A DNA stretch of 9,361 nucleotides from contig SKJM01000833.1 of the NCBI GenBank assembly GCA_007122045.1, positions 1 to 9,361 of the forward strand, in the 5' to 3' direction. A program made the position numbers and the translations under genes. Positions 1 through 7,491 of this stretch are shown piece after piece. How positions within the stretch are numbered: position 1 is the stretch's first letter; each line of letters starts with the position of its first letter. This stretch comes from Planctomycetales bacterium (GTDB taxonomy: Bacteria > Planctomycetota > Planctomycetia > Pirellulales > Thermoguttaceae). The notes beneath the pieces are model-generated. The model was given only the letters and a program-made list of their open reading frames with translations. It did no database searches and was not told where the DNA came from.

Positions 1-905
1 TCGAGGAATTCCCGAACGTCGCGACGCGTGACGTTGGCGACGCTCTTGATCTCCTTTTCCATCCAGAGGTGCTCCGGATACCGCAGCTTCAGCAATTCGT
101 CCTGGTCGGCGTCTTCCTTGCGGATGGCGTTGATGACCAGGCGGCCGCCGGGCCGCAGGTAACGCAGGGCCGCGACCACCGGCTTCCACGCGGGCGTCGT
201 GTCGATGACCGCGTCGAGCGGCTCGGGCGGGGCCTCTTCCGTATCGCCGGCCCACGCGGCGCCCAGTTGCCGAGCGAACTCGCGCTGCGCTTCGCTGCGG
301 CTGAACACGTAGAGCCGGACCGCGGGCCAGCGATGCCGCACCAATTTCAGCACCAGGTGCCCCGAGGCGCCGAAGCCCGTCAGCCCCAGCCGGCCTTCAC
401 GGCCGACTTGGGTCAGCCGGAGCGACCGGTAGCCGATGGCGCCTGCGCACAGGAGGGGGGCCGCCTCGGCGTCCGGCAGTTCCGGGGGAATCCGATGAGC
501 GAAGTCCGCCGGCACAGTCATGAATTCGGCATATCCGCCATCGGCGTCTCGTCCGGTCGCGCGGAAATCGGGGCATAGATTCTCGTCGCCGGCGGCGCAC
601 TGGTCGCACTGCCCGCACGCATGGTGAATCCAGGCCACTCCGACGCGATCGCCTTGGTGAAGTTCGGCGGCGCGCTCGCCCGCCCGCTCGACCCGGCCGA
701 CCACCTGGTGGCCGAGCACGACCGGCAATCGCAGCGGGGGCGTGCGGCCCTCGATTTCGTCGAGTTCCGTGTGACAGACCCCGCAGACGGTGATCCGTAT
801 GAGGATCTCGTCCGGGCGAGGCTCAGGCACCGGCAGGTCGGCCATTTCGAGTGGCTGCGCGGCGCCGGTCAAGAGGCCGGTTTGCCGCAGGAGCATGGCT
901 CTCAT
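1..905 (-). CDS. Zinc-dependent alcohol dehydrogenase, C-terminus cut by window edge
   Basis: This medium-chain dehydrogenase probably oxidises or reduces an alcohol/aldehyde with NAD(P)H in the cytoplasm; the substrate cannot be read from the sequence. Translation from ATG at 905 gives 301 uninterrupted residues before the edge; the family is usually about 330-350, so only the last part is missing. Catalytic zinc ligands fit C44 (in CGVCHTEL), H66 (in LGHQVVG) and C153 (in PLLCAG). The structural zinc lobe is C97, C100, C103 and C111. The Rossmann glycine motif GFGASG is at 177-182. GHQ replaces the commoner GHE, and together with GFGASGH and CAGAIGYR this points to the TIGR02822-like 'zinc-binding alcohol dehydrogenase' subgroup; that assignment is from memory of the family. 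The start at 905 is preferred over the ATG at 896 because GAGGG (914-918) lies 8 bases before it. It follows the radical SAM gene on the same strand after 164 bases. Confidence 0.9.
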   Translation of the reverse strand, partial: MRAMLLRQTGLLTGAAQPLEMADLPVPEPRPDEILIRITVCGVCHTELDEIEGRTPPLRLPVVLGHQVVGRVERAGERAAELHQGDRVGVAWIHHACGQCDQCAAGDENLCPDFRATGRDADGGYAEFMTVPADFAHRIPPELPDAEAAPLLCAGAIGYRSLRLTQVGREGRLGLTGFGASGHLVLKLVRHRWPAVRLYVFSRSEAQREFARQLGAAWAGDTEEAPPEPLDAVIDTTPAWKPVVAALRYLRPGGRLVINAIRKEDADQDELLKLRYPEHLWMEKEIKSVANVTRRDVREFL

Positions 906-962
906 CGTCTGTGCCCTCGTTTTTCCCTTTCTGCTCTTCCGTTTCCAGGTGCAACCGGCTGG

Positions 963-1018
963 GTTGGATTCCCGCCTTTAGGCGGTTTCTTCTTTCCGGC
1001 TAAAGCCGGCACTCCAAC
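963..1018. repeat. Cloverleaf-like dyad repeat, copy 1
   Basis: Outer arms GTTGGA (963-968) and TCCAAC (1013-1018) are complementary. They enclose two GC-rich hairpins: CCGCC/GGCGG with loop TTTA (972-985) and CCGGC/GCCGG with loop TAAA (996-1009), joined by a pyrimidine linker (986-995). The whole could fold as a three-way junction. A second copy with the same plan is at 3889-3944. It fills much of the gap between the radical SAM gene and the dehydrogenase and has no coding potential. It resembles REP-type extragenic repeats; I cannot show how many copies the genome has. Confidence 0.85.
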
Positions 1019-1069
1019 GGGGCGCGGTCCACCCTTCAGCCGGCCCCGATGTCAAACGGTTGGTCTGAC

Positions 1070-2260
1070 CTACGCGTAGCCGCCCATCCCGAAGAACAAC
1101 TGGCGCTTGAGGAAGCGGTACAGCCAGTAGTCTTCGGGAATCTCCTCGCCGGGCAGGTGGTGGCTGCTGCCCGGCCGGGAGGCGGCGATTTCGGCCAGGG
1201 CGTCCCGGCCGCTGTGGTCGGTTGCGCCGCTTTCGCGCACGAAGCGGGCCAACTCCTGGGGGTGCTCCAGGATGACGCACCCGCGCGTCCGCTCGGCAAC
1301 GAACTGCTGAAAACTCCGCAGAAACCGGCTGCCGTCGATGGTGCGGAACAGGTCGCCCCGGTGGTCGGCGACGTGGTCGCAGGCGAAGCTCAGCGGCGGG
1401 CAGGGTTCGATACTGCCGCCGGGGCCGACATGGAAGCCCAGCCCCAGCGCGGCCGGGCACACCGCCTCGCCGGCGGCGTTCCAGTACGTGTCGATCAGGA
1501 TGATCGGATGCCGCCGCCGAAGTTCGAGCAGCCGCCGGCGCAGGGTGAGCATCCGCGGGCGGTCGACGCGGAATTCGGGCGACGGGTCGGGTCCCATCGG
1601 CCGGAACACGTAATACCACAGGTACATCGCGCCGCGGTCGATGAAATACCGCACGTAGTCGTCGTTGGTCACCTCGTCGAGGTTACGGCCGGTTACGGTG
1701 GTGGCCACGCCGAAGAGGACCTTCGCCTGCTGCAGCCGCGTAAGTCCCTCGACGGCGGCGTCGAACGTGCCCTGTCCGCGGCGGGCGTCGTTCTCGGCGG
1801 CGAATCCGTCAATGCTGACCAGCGGCGTGACATTGCCGAACCGGCGGATGCGCTCGACGTTGGACGGGTCGAAGAACATGCCGTTGGTGATGATCTGGAA
1901 GTAGCAGTCGGGGTGTTCCTCGACGATTTCCCAAAGCTGGGGGTAGATCATCGGTTCGCCGCCCAGGAGGGTGTAGAAATACACCTTCTGCCGCTTGCCG
2001 GCCTCGATGAGGCGATGGACATCGCTGGGGGGCAGCCGTGGCGGGGTTTGGTCAGTCTGGATCCAGCAGCCGTTGCATCGGAGGTTGCAGGCGCCGGTGA
2101 GCGCGAGGAAAAGGAATGGCGGAAAAAGTTCCTCCCGCTTCAGGCGTCTGCGGTATGCGCGGATGGCGCGGTCCCCTTTCCAGGCCCACAAGTGGGCCGC
2201 CTTCCACAGCAGCCGGGGGGAGACCCCCGTCATCGTCCGGTAAACAAGTTGTGACAGCAT
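1070..2260 (-). CDS. Radical SAM protein with partial SPASM-like C-terminus
   Basis: A 396-residue radical SAM enzyme. C58, C62 and C65 form the CxxxCxxC motif (CNLRCNGC) that binds the 4Fe-4S cluster cleaving S-adenosylmethionine. GGEP at 100-103 is the usual SAM amino-group contact, and SIDG at 149-152 matches a later strand of the barrel. The C-terminal part has C268-x13-G282-x4-C287, the first half of a SPASM signature, then C294 and C328, but no Cx2Cx5Cx3C block, so any auxiliary cluster is incomplete or atypical. The substrate is unknown. The reading frame stays open upstream to 2458, but that extension enters tandem repeat DNA and looks non-coding. The ATG at 2260 is chosen because protein-like sequence begins there; ATG at 2296 is an alternative. 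Neither has a clear Shine-Dalgarno. No peptide precursor or maturation partner is visible beside it; a zinc dehydrogenase follows on the same strand. Confidence 0.85.
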   Translation of the reverse strand: MLSQLVYRTMTGVSPRLLWKAAHLWAWKGDRAIRAYRRRLKREELFPPFLFLALTGACNLRCNGCWIQTDQTPPRLPPSDVHRLIEAGKRQKVYFYTLLGGEPMIYPQLWEIVEEHPDCYFQIITNGMFFDPSNVERIRRFGNVTPLVSIDGFAAENDARRGQGTFDAAVEGLTRLQQAKVLFGVATTVTGRNLDEVTNDDYVRYFIDRGAMYLWYYVFRPMGPDPSPEFRVDRPRMLTLRRRLLELRRRHPIILIDTYWNAAGEAVCPAALGLGFHVGPGGSIEPCPPLSFACDHVADHRGDLFRTIDGSRFLRSFQQFVAERTRGCVILEHPQELARFVRESGATDHSGRDALAEIAASRPGSSHHLPGEEIPEDYWLYRFLKRQLFFGMGGYA

Positions 2261-2266
2261 GTTATC

Positions 2267-2272
2267 AGTATA
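2267..2272 (-). promoter_or_regulatory. Possible -10 element before the radical SAM gene
   Basis: On the minus strand TATACT ends six bases before the ATG at 2260, so transcription would start at or next to the start codon, giving a leaderless message. This fits the missing Shine-Dalgarno. No recognisable -35 hexamer lies 16-18 bases upstream, so the call is weak. Confidence 0.22.
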
Positions 2273-2304
2273 TCGTTTATCCGGGTTGCGGGGCATGGGA
2301 GGGC

Positions 2305-2327
2305 GCGCCAGCGGGTGCGCCAGCGGG
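2305..2327. repeat. Short tandem duplication, 12-base period
   Basis: GCGCCAGCGGG occurs at 2305-2315 and again at 2317-2327, separated by one base. It lies just upstream of the chosen radical SAM start, in DNA that does not look coding. No function is apparent. Confidence 0.6.
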
Positions 2328-2413
2328 ACCTCAGCCCGAGATGATGTCTTTCCTGTTCTGCCCTGGTTGCCTACATGACTCACGTTTCCAGCCTGGTCGG
2401 CCATCGTCGGCAA

Positions 2414-2710
2414 CTTCCCTCTGAACGAAGCCACTCCCCCGGCGAATTCTAGGCACACGCGAATGGGGCGAACACGAGGAAACAGCGGAAACCCTGGGCC
2501 CTTGTTGCCTCACTTCCCTCTGAACGAGGCCACTCCCCCGCGAATTCGAGGCACACGCGAATGGGGCGAACACGAGAGGAAACAGCGGAAACCTAGGGCC
2601 TTTGTTGCCTCACTTCCCTCTGAACGAAGCCACTCCCCCGCGAATTCAAGGCACACGCGAATGGGGCGAACACGAGGAAACAGCGGAAGCCCAGGGCCTT
2701 TGTTGCCTCA
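2414..2710. repeat. Three tandem repeat units of 98-100 bases
   Basis: Units run 2414-2512 (99 bases), 2513-2612 (100) and 2613-2710 (98). Each begins CTTCCCTCTGAACGA and ends TTGTTGCCTCA, with an EcoRI-like GAATTC core in the first third and GGAAACAGCGGAA in the second half. They differ by a few substitutions, one extra G in unit 1 and an extra AG in unit 2. These one- and two-base indels break any shared reading frame, so the array is almost certainly non-coding although short ORFs cross it. It sits in the divergent region between the radical SAM gene and the HEAT lipoprotein. There are no spacers between the units, so it is not a CRISPR array. Confidence 0.92.
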
Positions 2711-2757
2711 CTTCCCTCTGTTAAGCCAATTCGCGTGCCTTGAATTCGCGGGGTGGT
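2711..2757. repeat. Truncated fourth unit carrying an inverted copy of the repeat core
   Basis: CTTCCCTCTG (2711-2720) starts a fourth unit, but from 2725 to 2756 the sequence is the reverse complement of the unit core around GAATTC. Compared with 2630-2666, the inverted arm lacks a few bases (one CA and part of the C run) but shares an unbroken central block. The two arms are about 58 bases apart and could form a long hairpin at the right end of the array. Confidence 0.85.
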
Positions 2758-2971
2758 AGCTTGCTCAAGACCTGTGAAATCCGCCTGTGCCCTACCCCGG
2801 TCATTGACGTTGACGCTGTCCAAACCACGAAACCCCGCCGGAAATATAACATGGCACCACCCCCATGAGGCAGGGCACCATCCCAAAAACTGACCTTGAC
2901 AAATCCGGGATCATTAACCAACGCCGAAAAGGGCGCATGAACCCCTTGGCTGCGTTTGCTTACGATTCCTC
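2758..2971. other. Intergenic stretch with no gene
   Basis: These 214 bases lie between the repeat array and the HEAT gene promoter. They contain TTGACG twice back to back (2804-2815), GGCACCA twice, and an exact TTGACA (2896-2901) with no -10 at the right distance. Short minus-strand ORFs here run into the repeats and show no domain. I see nothing else I can support. Confidence 0.5.
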
Positions 2972-3000
2972 TTGGCGGTCCTGACGTGGCTTGTTATAGT
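2972..3000 (+). promoter_or_regulatory. Sigma70-type promoter for the HEAT lipoprotein gene
   Basis: TTGGCG (2972-2977, four of six consensus bases) and TATAGT (2995-3000, five of six) are separated by exactly 17 bases. TG one base before the -10 makes it an extended -10. Transcription would start near 3007, giving a leader of about 130 bases before the ATG at 3136. The leader contains a GC-rich self-complementary patch around 3004-3015. Confidence 0.6.
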
Positions 3001-3135
3001 TCGGCCCCCCGGGGGTCGAAACCGCTCCCCGGGGAAAATGCCCGTCTTCGCGCTGCCGGGTCGAGAGGCCCGGCCAACGGGCCCCGCCGCGAGACCGGTC
3101 TTGTCCTCCCCTTTCGCCCGCACGGACAGAGAAAT

Positions 3136-3816
3136 ATGCCCACGGTCGCCCATCGAGCTTGTAGGCTGAGCGCTTGGGGCCTTATCGTCGTCCTGGCGGG
3201 GGGCTGCGCGAACATCCCCCCCATGCCGTGGGATGAGCCGGACGTTGTGCCGGGGATTGTGCCGCCGGGCGAGCGGGTGGCCGAGTTGCGGAAGCTCCGC
3301 GCGGATGCCGGGCGGGCGTCGGCCGAGCACAAAGAGTTGGTGGTCGCCGGGCTGGCCGAGCAGATCGTCCAGGAAACCGACGCCTCGCTCCGCGCCGAGA
3401 TCGTACGCACGCTCGCCGTCTATCCGACCGACCAGAGCAAACGGATTCTGCGGCACGCCCTCGAGGACGTCGACCGGCACGTCCGCATCGCCGCCTGCGA
3501 GGCTTGGGGGAAAATCCCCCATCCGGAAGCCGTTTCTTTGCTTGGTGAGACACTTCAAGCCGATACCGATATCGACGTGCGCCTGGCCGCCGCCAAGGCC
3601 CTGGGCCGAACCCGCGATTCCCAAGCCGCGGCGGCCCTCGCGCCGGCGCTGGCCGACGCCGACCCGGCCATGCAGTACCGGGCCACACTGTCGCTTCGGC
3701 AGGTGACGGGCAAGAACTTCGGCACCATTGCCGCCTGGCGGCAGTATCTCCACCAAGCGAACACGCCCGAAAGCCGGCCCGCCGCCGTGGCCGACCGGCC
3801 TTGGGATGCCTATTGA
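3136..3816 (+). CDS. HEAT-repeat lipoprotein
   Basis: A 226-residue protein with an N-terminal lipoprotein signal: basic residues, a hydrophobic stretch (about 12-21) and LAGGC with C24 as the probable lipidated cysteine. The lipobox is slightly atypical, with A rather than L at -3. After a proline-rich linker (about 27-43), residues 65-200 form helical HEAT/PBS-lyase-type repeats, recognisable from segments such as DVDRHVRIAACEAWGKI, DIDVRLAAAKALGRT and DPAMQYRATLSLRQVTG. HEAT repeats are binding scaffolds, not enzymes, so this is probably a membrane-anchored adaptor whose partner is unknown. The frame extends upstream to 2956, but that part crosses the promoter; ATG 3136 gives the lipoprotein signal directly. 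Its own promoter lies at 2972-3000 and a dyad repeat begins 72 bases after the stop, so it is probably monocistronic. Confidence 0.87.
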   Translation: MPTVAHRACRLSAWGLIVVLAGGCANIPPMPWDEPDVVPGIVPPGERVAELRKLRADAGRASAEHKELVVAGLAEQIVQETDASLRAEIVRTLAVYPTDQSKRILRHALEDVDRHVRIAACEAWGKIPHPEAVSLLGETLQADTDIDVRLAAAKALGRTRDSQAAAALAPALADADPAMQYRATLSLRQVTGKNFGTIAAWRQYLHQANTPESRPAAVADRPWDAY

Positions 3817-3888
3817 CGCTTGGGGTGATGGGCGAATCGGAGCATCTCGGCAGGATGGCTCTTGCGTTTCTCAGTGCAGGCGGCCCGG

Positions 3889-3944
3889 GTTGGAGTGCCG
3901 TCTTCAGGCGGTTTCTTCTTGCCGGCTAAAGCCGGGACTCCAAC
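3889..3944. repeat. Cloverleaf-like dyad repeat, copy 2
   Basis: Outer arms GTTGGAGT (3889-3896) and ACTCCAAC (3937-3944) are perfectly complementary over eight bases. Inside are hairpin CCGTC/GGCGG (3898-3911, one G-T pair, loop TTCA) and hairpin CCGGC/GCCGG (3922-3935, loop TAAA), joined by TTTCTTCTT. Same plan and length as the copy at 963-1018. The first hairpin plus T-rich tract could also end transcription of the HEAT gene. Confidence 0.87.
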
Positions 3945-4033
3945 GGGGCACAGGTTGCACGTAGAGACGGACGAACCGGCAGGATGGACGTTTCCATCCG
4001 TGTTTTGCCCCACCGGCGTGGCCCGGCGCCCTG

Positions 4034-4062
4034 TTGAATTTTCCCCGCACAAGCCGTATGAT
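4034..4062 (+). promoter_or_regulatory. Sigma70-type promoter for the cyclase-glmS unit
   Basis: TTGAAT (4034-4039, four of six consensus bases) and TATGAT (4057-4062, five of six) are 17 bases apart. The predicted start near 4069 leaves about 50 bases before ATG 4119, or about 11 before ATG 4080. Confidence 0.55.
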
Positions 4063-4118
4063 GAGGCAACCACTTCTGAATGGACACGCCTCACGCCCAG
4101 CTCACGGCGGTAAGAAGG

Positions 4119-5060
4119 ATGAAAGCGCTTCGCTTTACGGACCGATTTCACAAGCTGTTTTCGCTGGCAGGCTCCGTGGCCGACTCGGTCGCGGCCGAGG
4201 GCATTCTGTTGCTGTTGGACGGCCCGGCCGATTGGCAGCGGCTGAAGCGGCTGAGCGCCAGCCGGAAGGTCGTGGTGGGGGGCAATATCGGCGAGAAGCC
4301 GGCCGGGGCGGCCGCGCAGGGGCTGGAGTTCGTGCACGTGGGCATGCCCGACACCCCGGTCTACGAGCGGCTGACCCAGGCGGTGCTGGAGGCGGTTGCC
4401 GACGACCTGTTCTCGCCCGGCTCGCAGGTGGTGGCCCTCTACGCCGGGTTCGATGCCGACACGATCGACTCGATCAGTGTGATCAACCTCGACGAGCACC
4501 TGAACCGGCTGACCGGCCGCGACCTGCGCCGGCTGGAAACCCGCGTGCCGCTCGACACCCTCAAAATGGTGGTCGACCTGGCCGTGGAGATCGGCCGCGA
4601 AGGGCGGGAGGGCAAGCCGGTGGGCACCCTGTTCGTGGTGGGCGATTCCCGGAAGGTGCTCGCCAGCAGCCACCCGGCCGGGTTCGACCCGGTACGCGGC
4701 TACAACCGCAAGGAGCGGAGCCTGGCGGATCCCCGGGTGCGGGAAGGCATGAAGGAGATTGCGCAGATGGACGGTGCGATCATCGTCTCGGCCGACGCCA
4801 CGGTCGAGGCCGCCTGCCGGTACCTCGACTGCTCGGCGGCCGACGTTACGCTTTCGAAGGGCCTCGGGGCCCGCCACTGGGCCGCGGCGGCAGTAAGCCG
4901 GGCGACCAACGCCGTGGCGGTGACCGTCAGCCAAAGCAACGGCACGGTGCGCATCTTCCAGAACGGCGAGGTCGTCTTGCGCATCGAACCCCAACTGCGC
5001 CGCCCGATGGTCTGGAAGGAGTTCGAGTACGAGCCCCGGCCGAGCGAAACCAAGCTATAA
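4119..5060 (+). CDS. Diadenylate cyclase, DacZ/DisA_N type (c-di-AMP synthase)
   Basis: A 313-residue protein predicted to join two ATP into cyclic di-AMP. Residues about 1-165 resemble the pyruvate-kinase C-terminal-like domain found before the cyclase domain in archaeal DacZ. Residues about 167-290 are the DAC (DisA_N) domain: GTLFVVGD (169-176), the DGA motif at 218-220 (MDGAIIVS), and GLGARHWAAAAVS (248-260), where the usual RHR reads RHW. The later conserved SEETG block reads SQSNG (271-275). There is no helix-hairpin-helix DNA-binding tail as in DisA and no membrane helices as in CdaA, so it should be soluble. ATG 4119 is chosen because protein-like sequence begins MKALRF; an in-frame ATG at 4080 would add 13 residues. 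Neither has a convincingly spaced Shine-Dalgarno. glmS follows 91 bases later on the same strand. Family call is firm; activity is inferred. Confidence 0.85.
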   Translation: MKALRFTDRFHKLFSLAGSVADSVAAEGILLLLDGPADWQRLKRLSASRKVVVGGNIGEKPAGAAAQGLEFVHVGMPDTPVYERLTQAVLEAVADDLFSPGSQVVALYAGFDADTIDSISVINLDEHLNRLTGRDLRRLETRVPLDTLKMVVDLAVEIGREGREGKPVGTLFVVGDSRKVLASSHPAGFDPVRGYNRKERSLADPRVREGMKEIAQMDGAIIVSADATVEAACRYLDCSAADVTLSKGLGARHWAAAAVSRATNAVAVTVSQSNGTVRIFQNGEVVLRIEPQLRRPMVWKEFEYEPRPSETKL

Positions 5061-5061
5061 T
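5056..5061 (+). promoter_or_regulatory. Consensus -10 hexamer over the cyclase stop codon
   Basis: TATAAT matches the -10 consensus exactly and includes the TAA stop of the cyclase gene. No good -35 lies 16-18 bases upstream and there is no TG extension. It could be a weak internal promoter for glmS or chance. Confidence 0.25.
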
Positions 5062-5138
5062 TGCGCCGCCCCAATTGACCGGGTGATTCCGAAGCACGCC
5101 CCAAAGAGGGCGCCTCACAAGATGGTTCTGTCTCGAAC

Positions 5139-5142
5139 AGGG
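5139..5142 (+). promoter_or_regulatory. Ribosome binding site deciding the glmS start
   Basis: AGGG lies 9 bases before ATG 5152 but only 3 before ATG 5146. This favours 5152, the start that places cysteine directly after the initiator methionine. Confidence 0.55.
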
Positions 5143-5151
5143 TAAATGCCT

Positions 5152-7020
<1,869 letters not shown>

Positions 7021-7022
7021 AC

Positions 7023-7028
7023 GGAGGG
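7023..7028 (+). promoter_or_regulatory. Strong Shine-Dalgarno for the small membrane protein
   Basis: GGAGGG lies three bases after the glmS stop. It is 7 bases before ATG 7036 and only one base before ATG 7030, so it selects 7036. Confidence 0.65.
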
Positions 7029-7035
7029 AATGAGC

Positions 7036-7260
7036 ATGCGAACCAGCGCCGTTGCCCTGTTGCTCTTGATCGTTGTGGCCCTGGCGCTCGCGTTGGCGCA
7101 TTGCGGCTCGGTCGAGACCTTTGCCGTGGTGGCCGAGGCGCCGGGCGAGGAGCCTGCAAGCCCGGTGGCCGTGGCCATTTCGCGGTTGCTGTTCGGTGGA
7201 ATGACGGTCGCGCTGTGCACACTGCTGGGGTGGTTCTGCCTTCGTTGGCTACGGCGGTAG
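7036..7260 (+). CDS. Small two-helix membrane protein downstream of glmS
   Basis: I do not recognise this 74-residue protein. It has a hydrophobic helix at about residues 5-22 (ALLLLIVVALALALAH), a short acidic, proline-containing loop (about 26-44), and a second hydrophobic stretch at about 47-70 ending in the basic tail RWLRR. That fits either two membrane helices or a signal-anchor plus one helix. An in-frame ATG at 7030 lies too close to the ribosome binding site. Codon third positions are mostly G or C and the site GGAGGG is near-ideal, so it is very probably a real gene. It begins 15 bases after the glmS stop with no room for a promoter, so it should be cotranslated from the glmS message. 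Its job is unknown; a role tied to GlmS or to c-di-AMP signalling is only suggested by position. Confidence 0.72.
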   Translation: MRTSAVALLLLIVVALALALAHCGSVETFAVVAEAPGEEPASPVAVAISRLLFGGMTVALCTLLGWFCLRWLRR

Positions 7261-7261
7261 C

Positions 7262-7460
7262 GGGTGCCTTCGAGCACCGGCACGGCGTCGCCGGGCTCCA
7301 GCCTGGCGGCGACCGCCTCGCCCACCTTCCGGGCGCCGGCGCGGGTGTCGGGCCCGATAAACGGGATGCGCGCGCCCGCGTCGGCAAGCACTTCGACATC
7401 GAGCTTGTATCCCCGGCCGCCCCGTGAACCGTTGTACCACGCGCTTTCGGAACCGGCCCA
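7262..7460 (-). pseudogene. Coding-like remnant without start or stop
   Basis: On the minus strand one frame reads like protein: a segment beginning near W (7439), with KLDVEVLADAGARIPFIGPD and later EPGDAVPVLEGTRYRR. Over 63 codons from 7442 I count G/C at the third base in about 55, the first in about 49 and the second in about 36, the order expected of a high-GC gene. The opposite frame sharing the same wobble base has first and second reversed, which is less coding-like. No ATG, GTG or TTG opens the frame after the coiled-coil gene's stop, and there is no stop before it runs antisense into the small membrane gene. The best reading is a decayed gene fragment. A CTG start at 7487, eight bases after GAGGA, is a remote alternative. 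Family not recognised. Confidence 0.35.
7263..7278 (+). terminator. Hairpin just after the glmS unit
   Basis: GGTGC/GCACC with loop CTTCGA forms a 5-base-pair stem two bases after the TAG of the small membrane gene. No T-run follows, so it is at best a weak or factor-assisted terminator, and it also lies inside the minus-strand coding-like stretch. Confidence 0.18.
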
Positions 7461-7491
7461 GGGTGAGTGGCGGCGGCCACGCGGCAGCGGC

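Noticed and set aside
69..578. 169-residue plus-strand ORF
   Set aside because: Antisense to the alcohol dehydrogenase, which has all zinc ligands in frame on the other strand.
1050..1055. Exact TTGACA on the minus strand before the dehydrogenase
   Set aside because: The hexamer at the right spacing (GTGGAC) does not resemble a -10.
1049..2254. 401-residue plus-strand ORF
   Set aside because: Antisense to the radical SAM gene, whose CxxxCxxC and GGEP motifs show the real strand.
2414..2757. CRISPR array
   Set aside because: Units are about 99 bases and directly abut; there are no unique spacers.
2463..2759. Plus-strand ORF of repeating Pro/Arg-rich peptide across the array
   Set aside because: Units of 98, 99 and 100 bases put each copy in a different frame, so no shared peptide is preserved.
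2896..2901. Exact TTGACA as a -35 element
   Set aside because: Nothing resembling a -10 lies 16-18 bases downstream; the promoter at 2972-3000 is much better.
2721..2921. 66-residue minus-strand ORF
   Set aside because: Runs into the inverted repeat arm, has no ribosome binding site and no recognisable domain.
2914..3756. 280-residue minus-strand ORF
   Set aside because: Antisense to the HEAT lipoprotein; crosses the promoter and shows no domain.
3810..4994. 394-residue minus-strand ORF
   Set aside because: Antisense shadow of the cyclase that also runs through dyad repeat copy 2.
5061..5151. glmS ribozyme or riboswitch in the glmS leader
   Set aside because: Only a 5-base-pair hairpin (5097-5112) is present; the leader is too short and lacks the ribozyme's nested pseudoknot elements.
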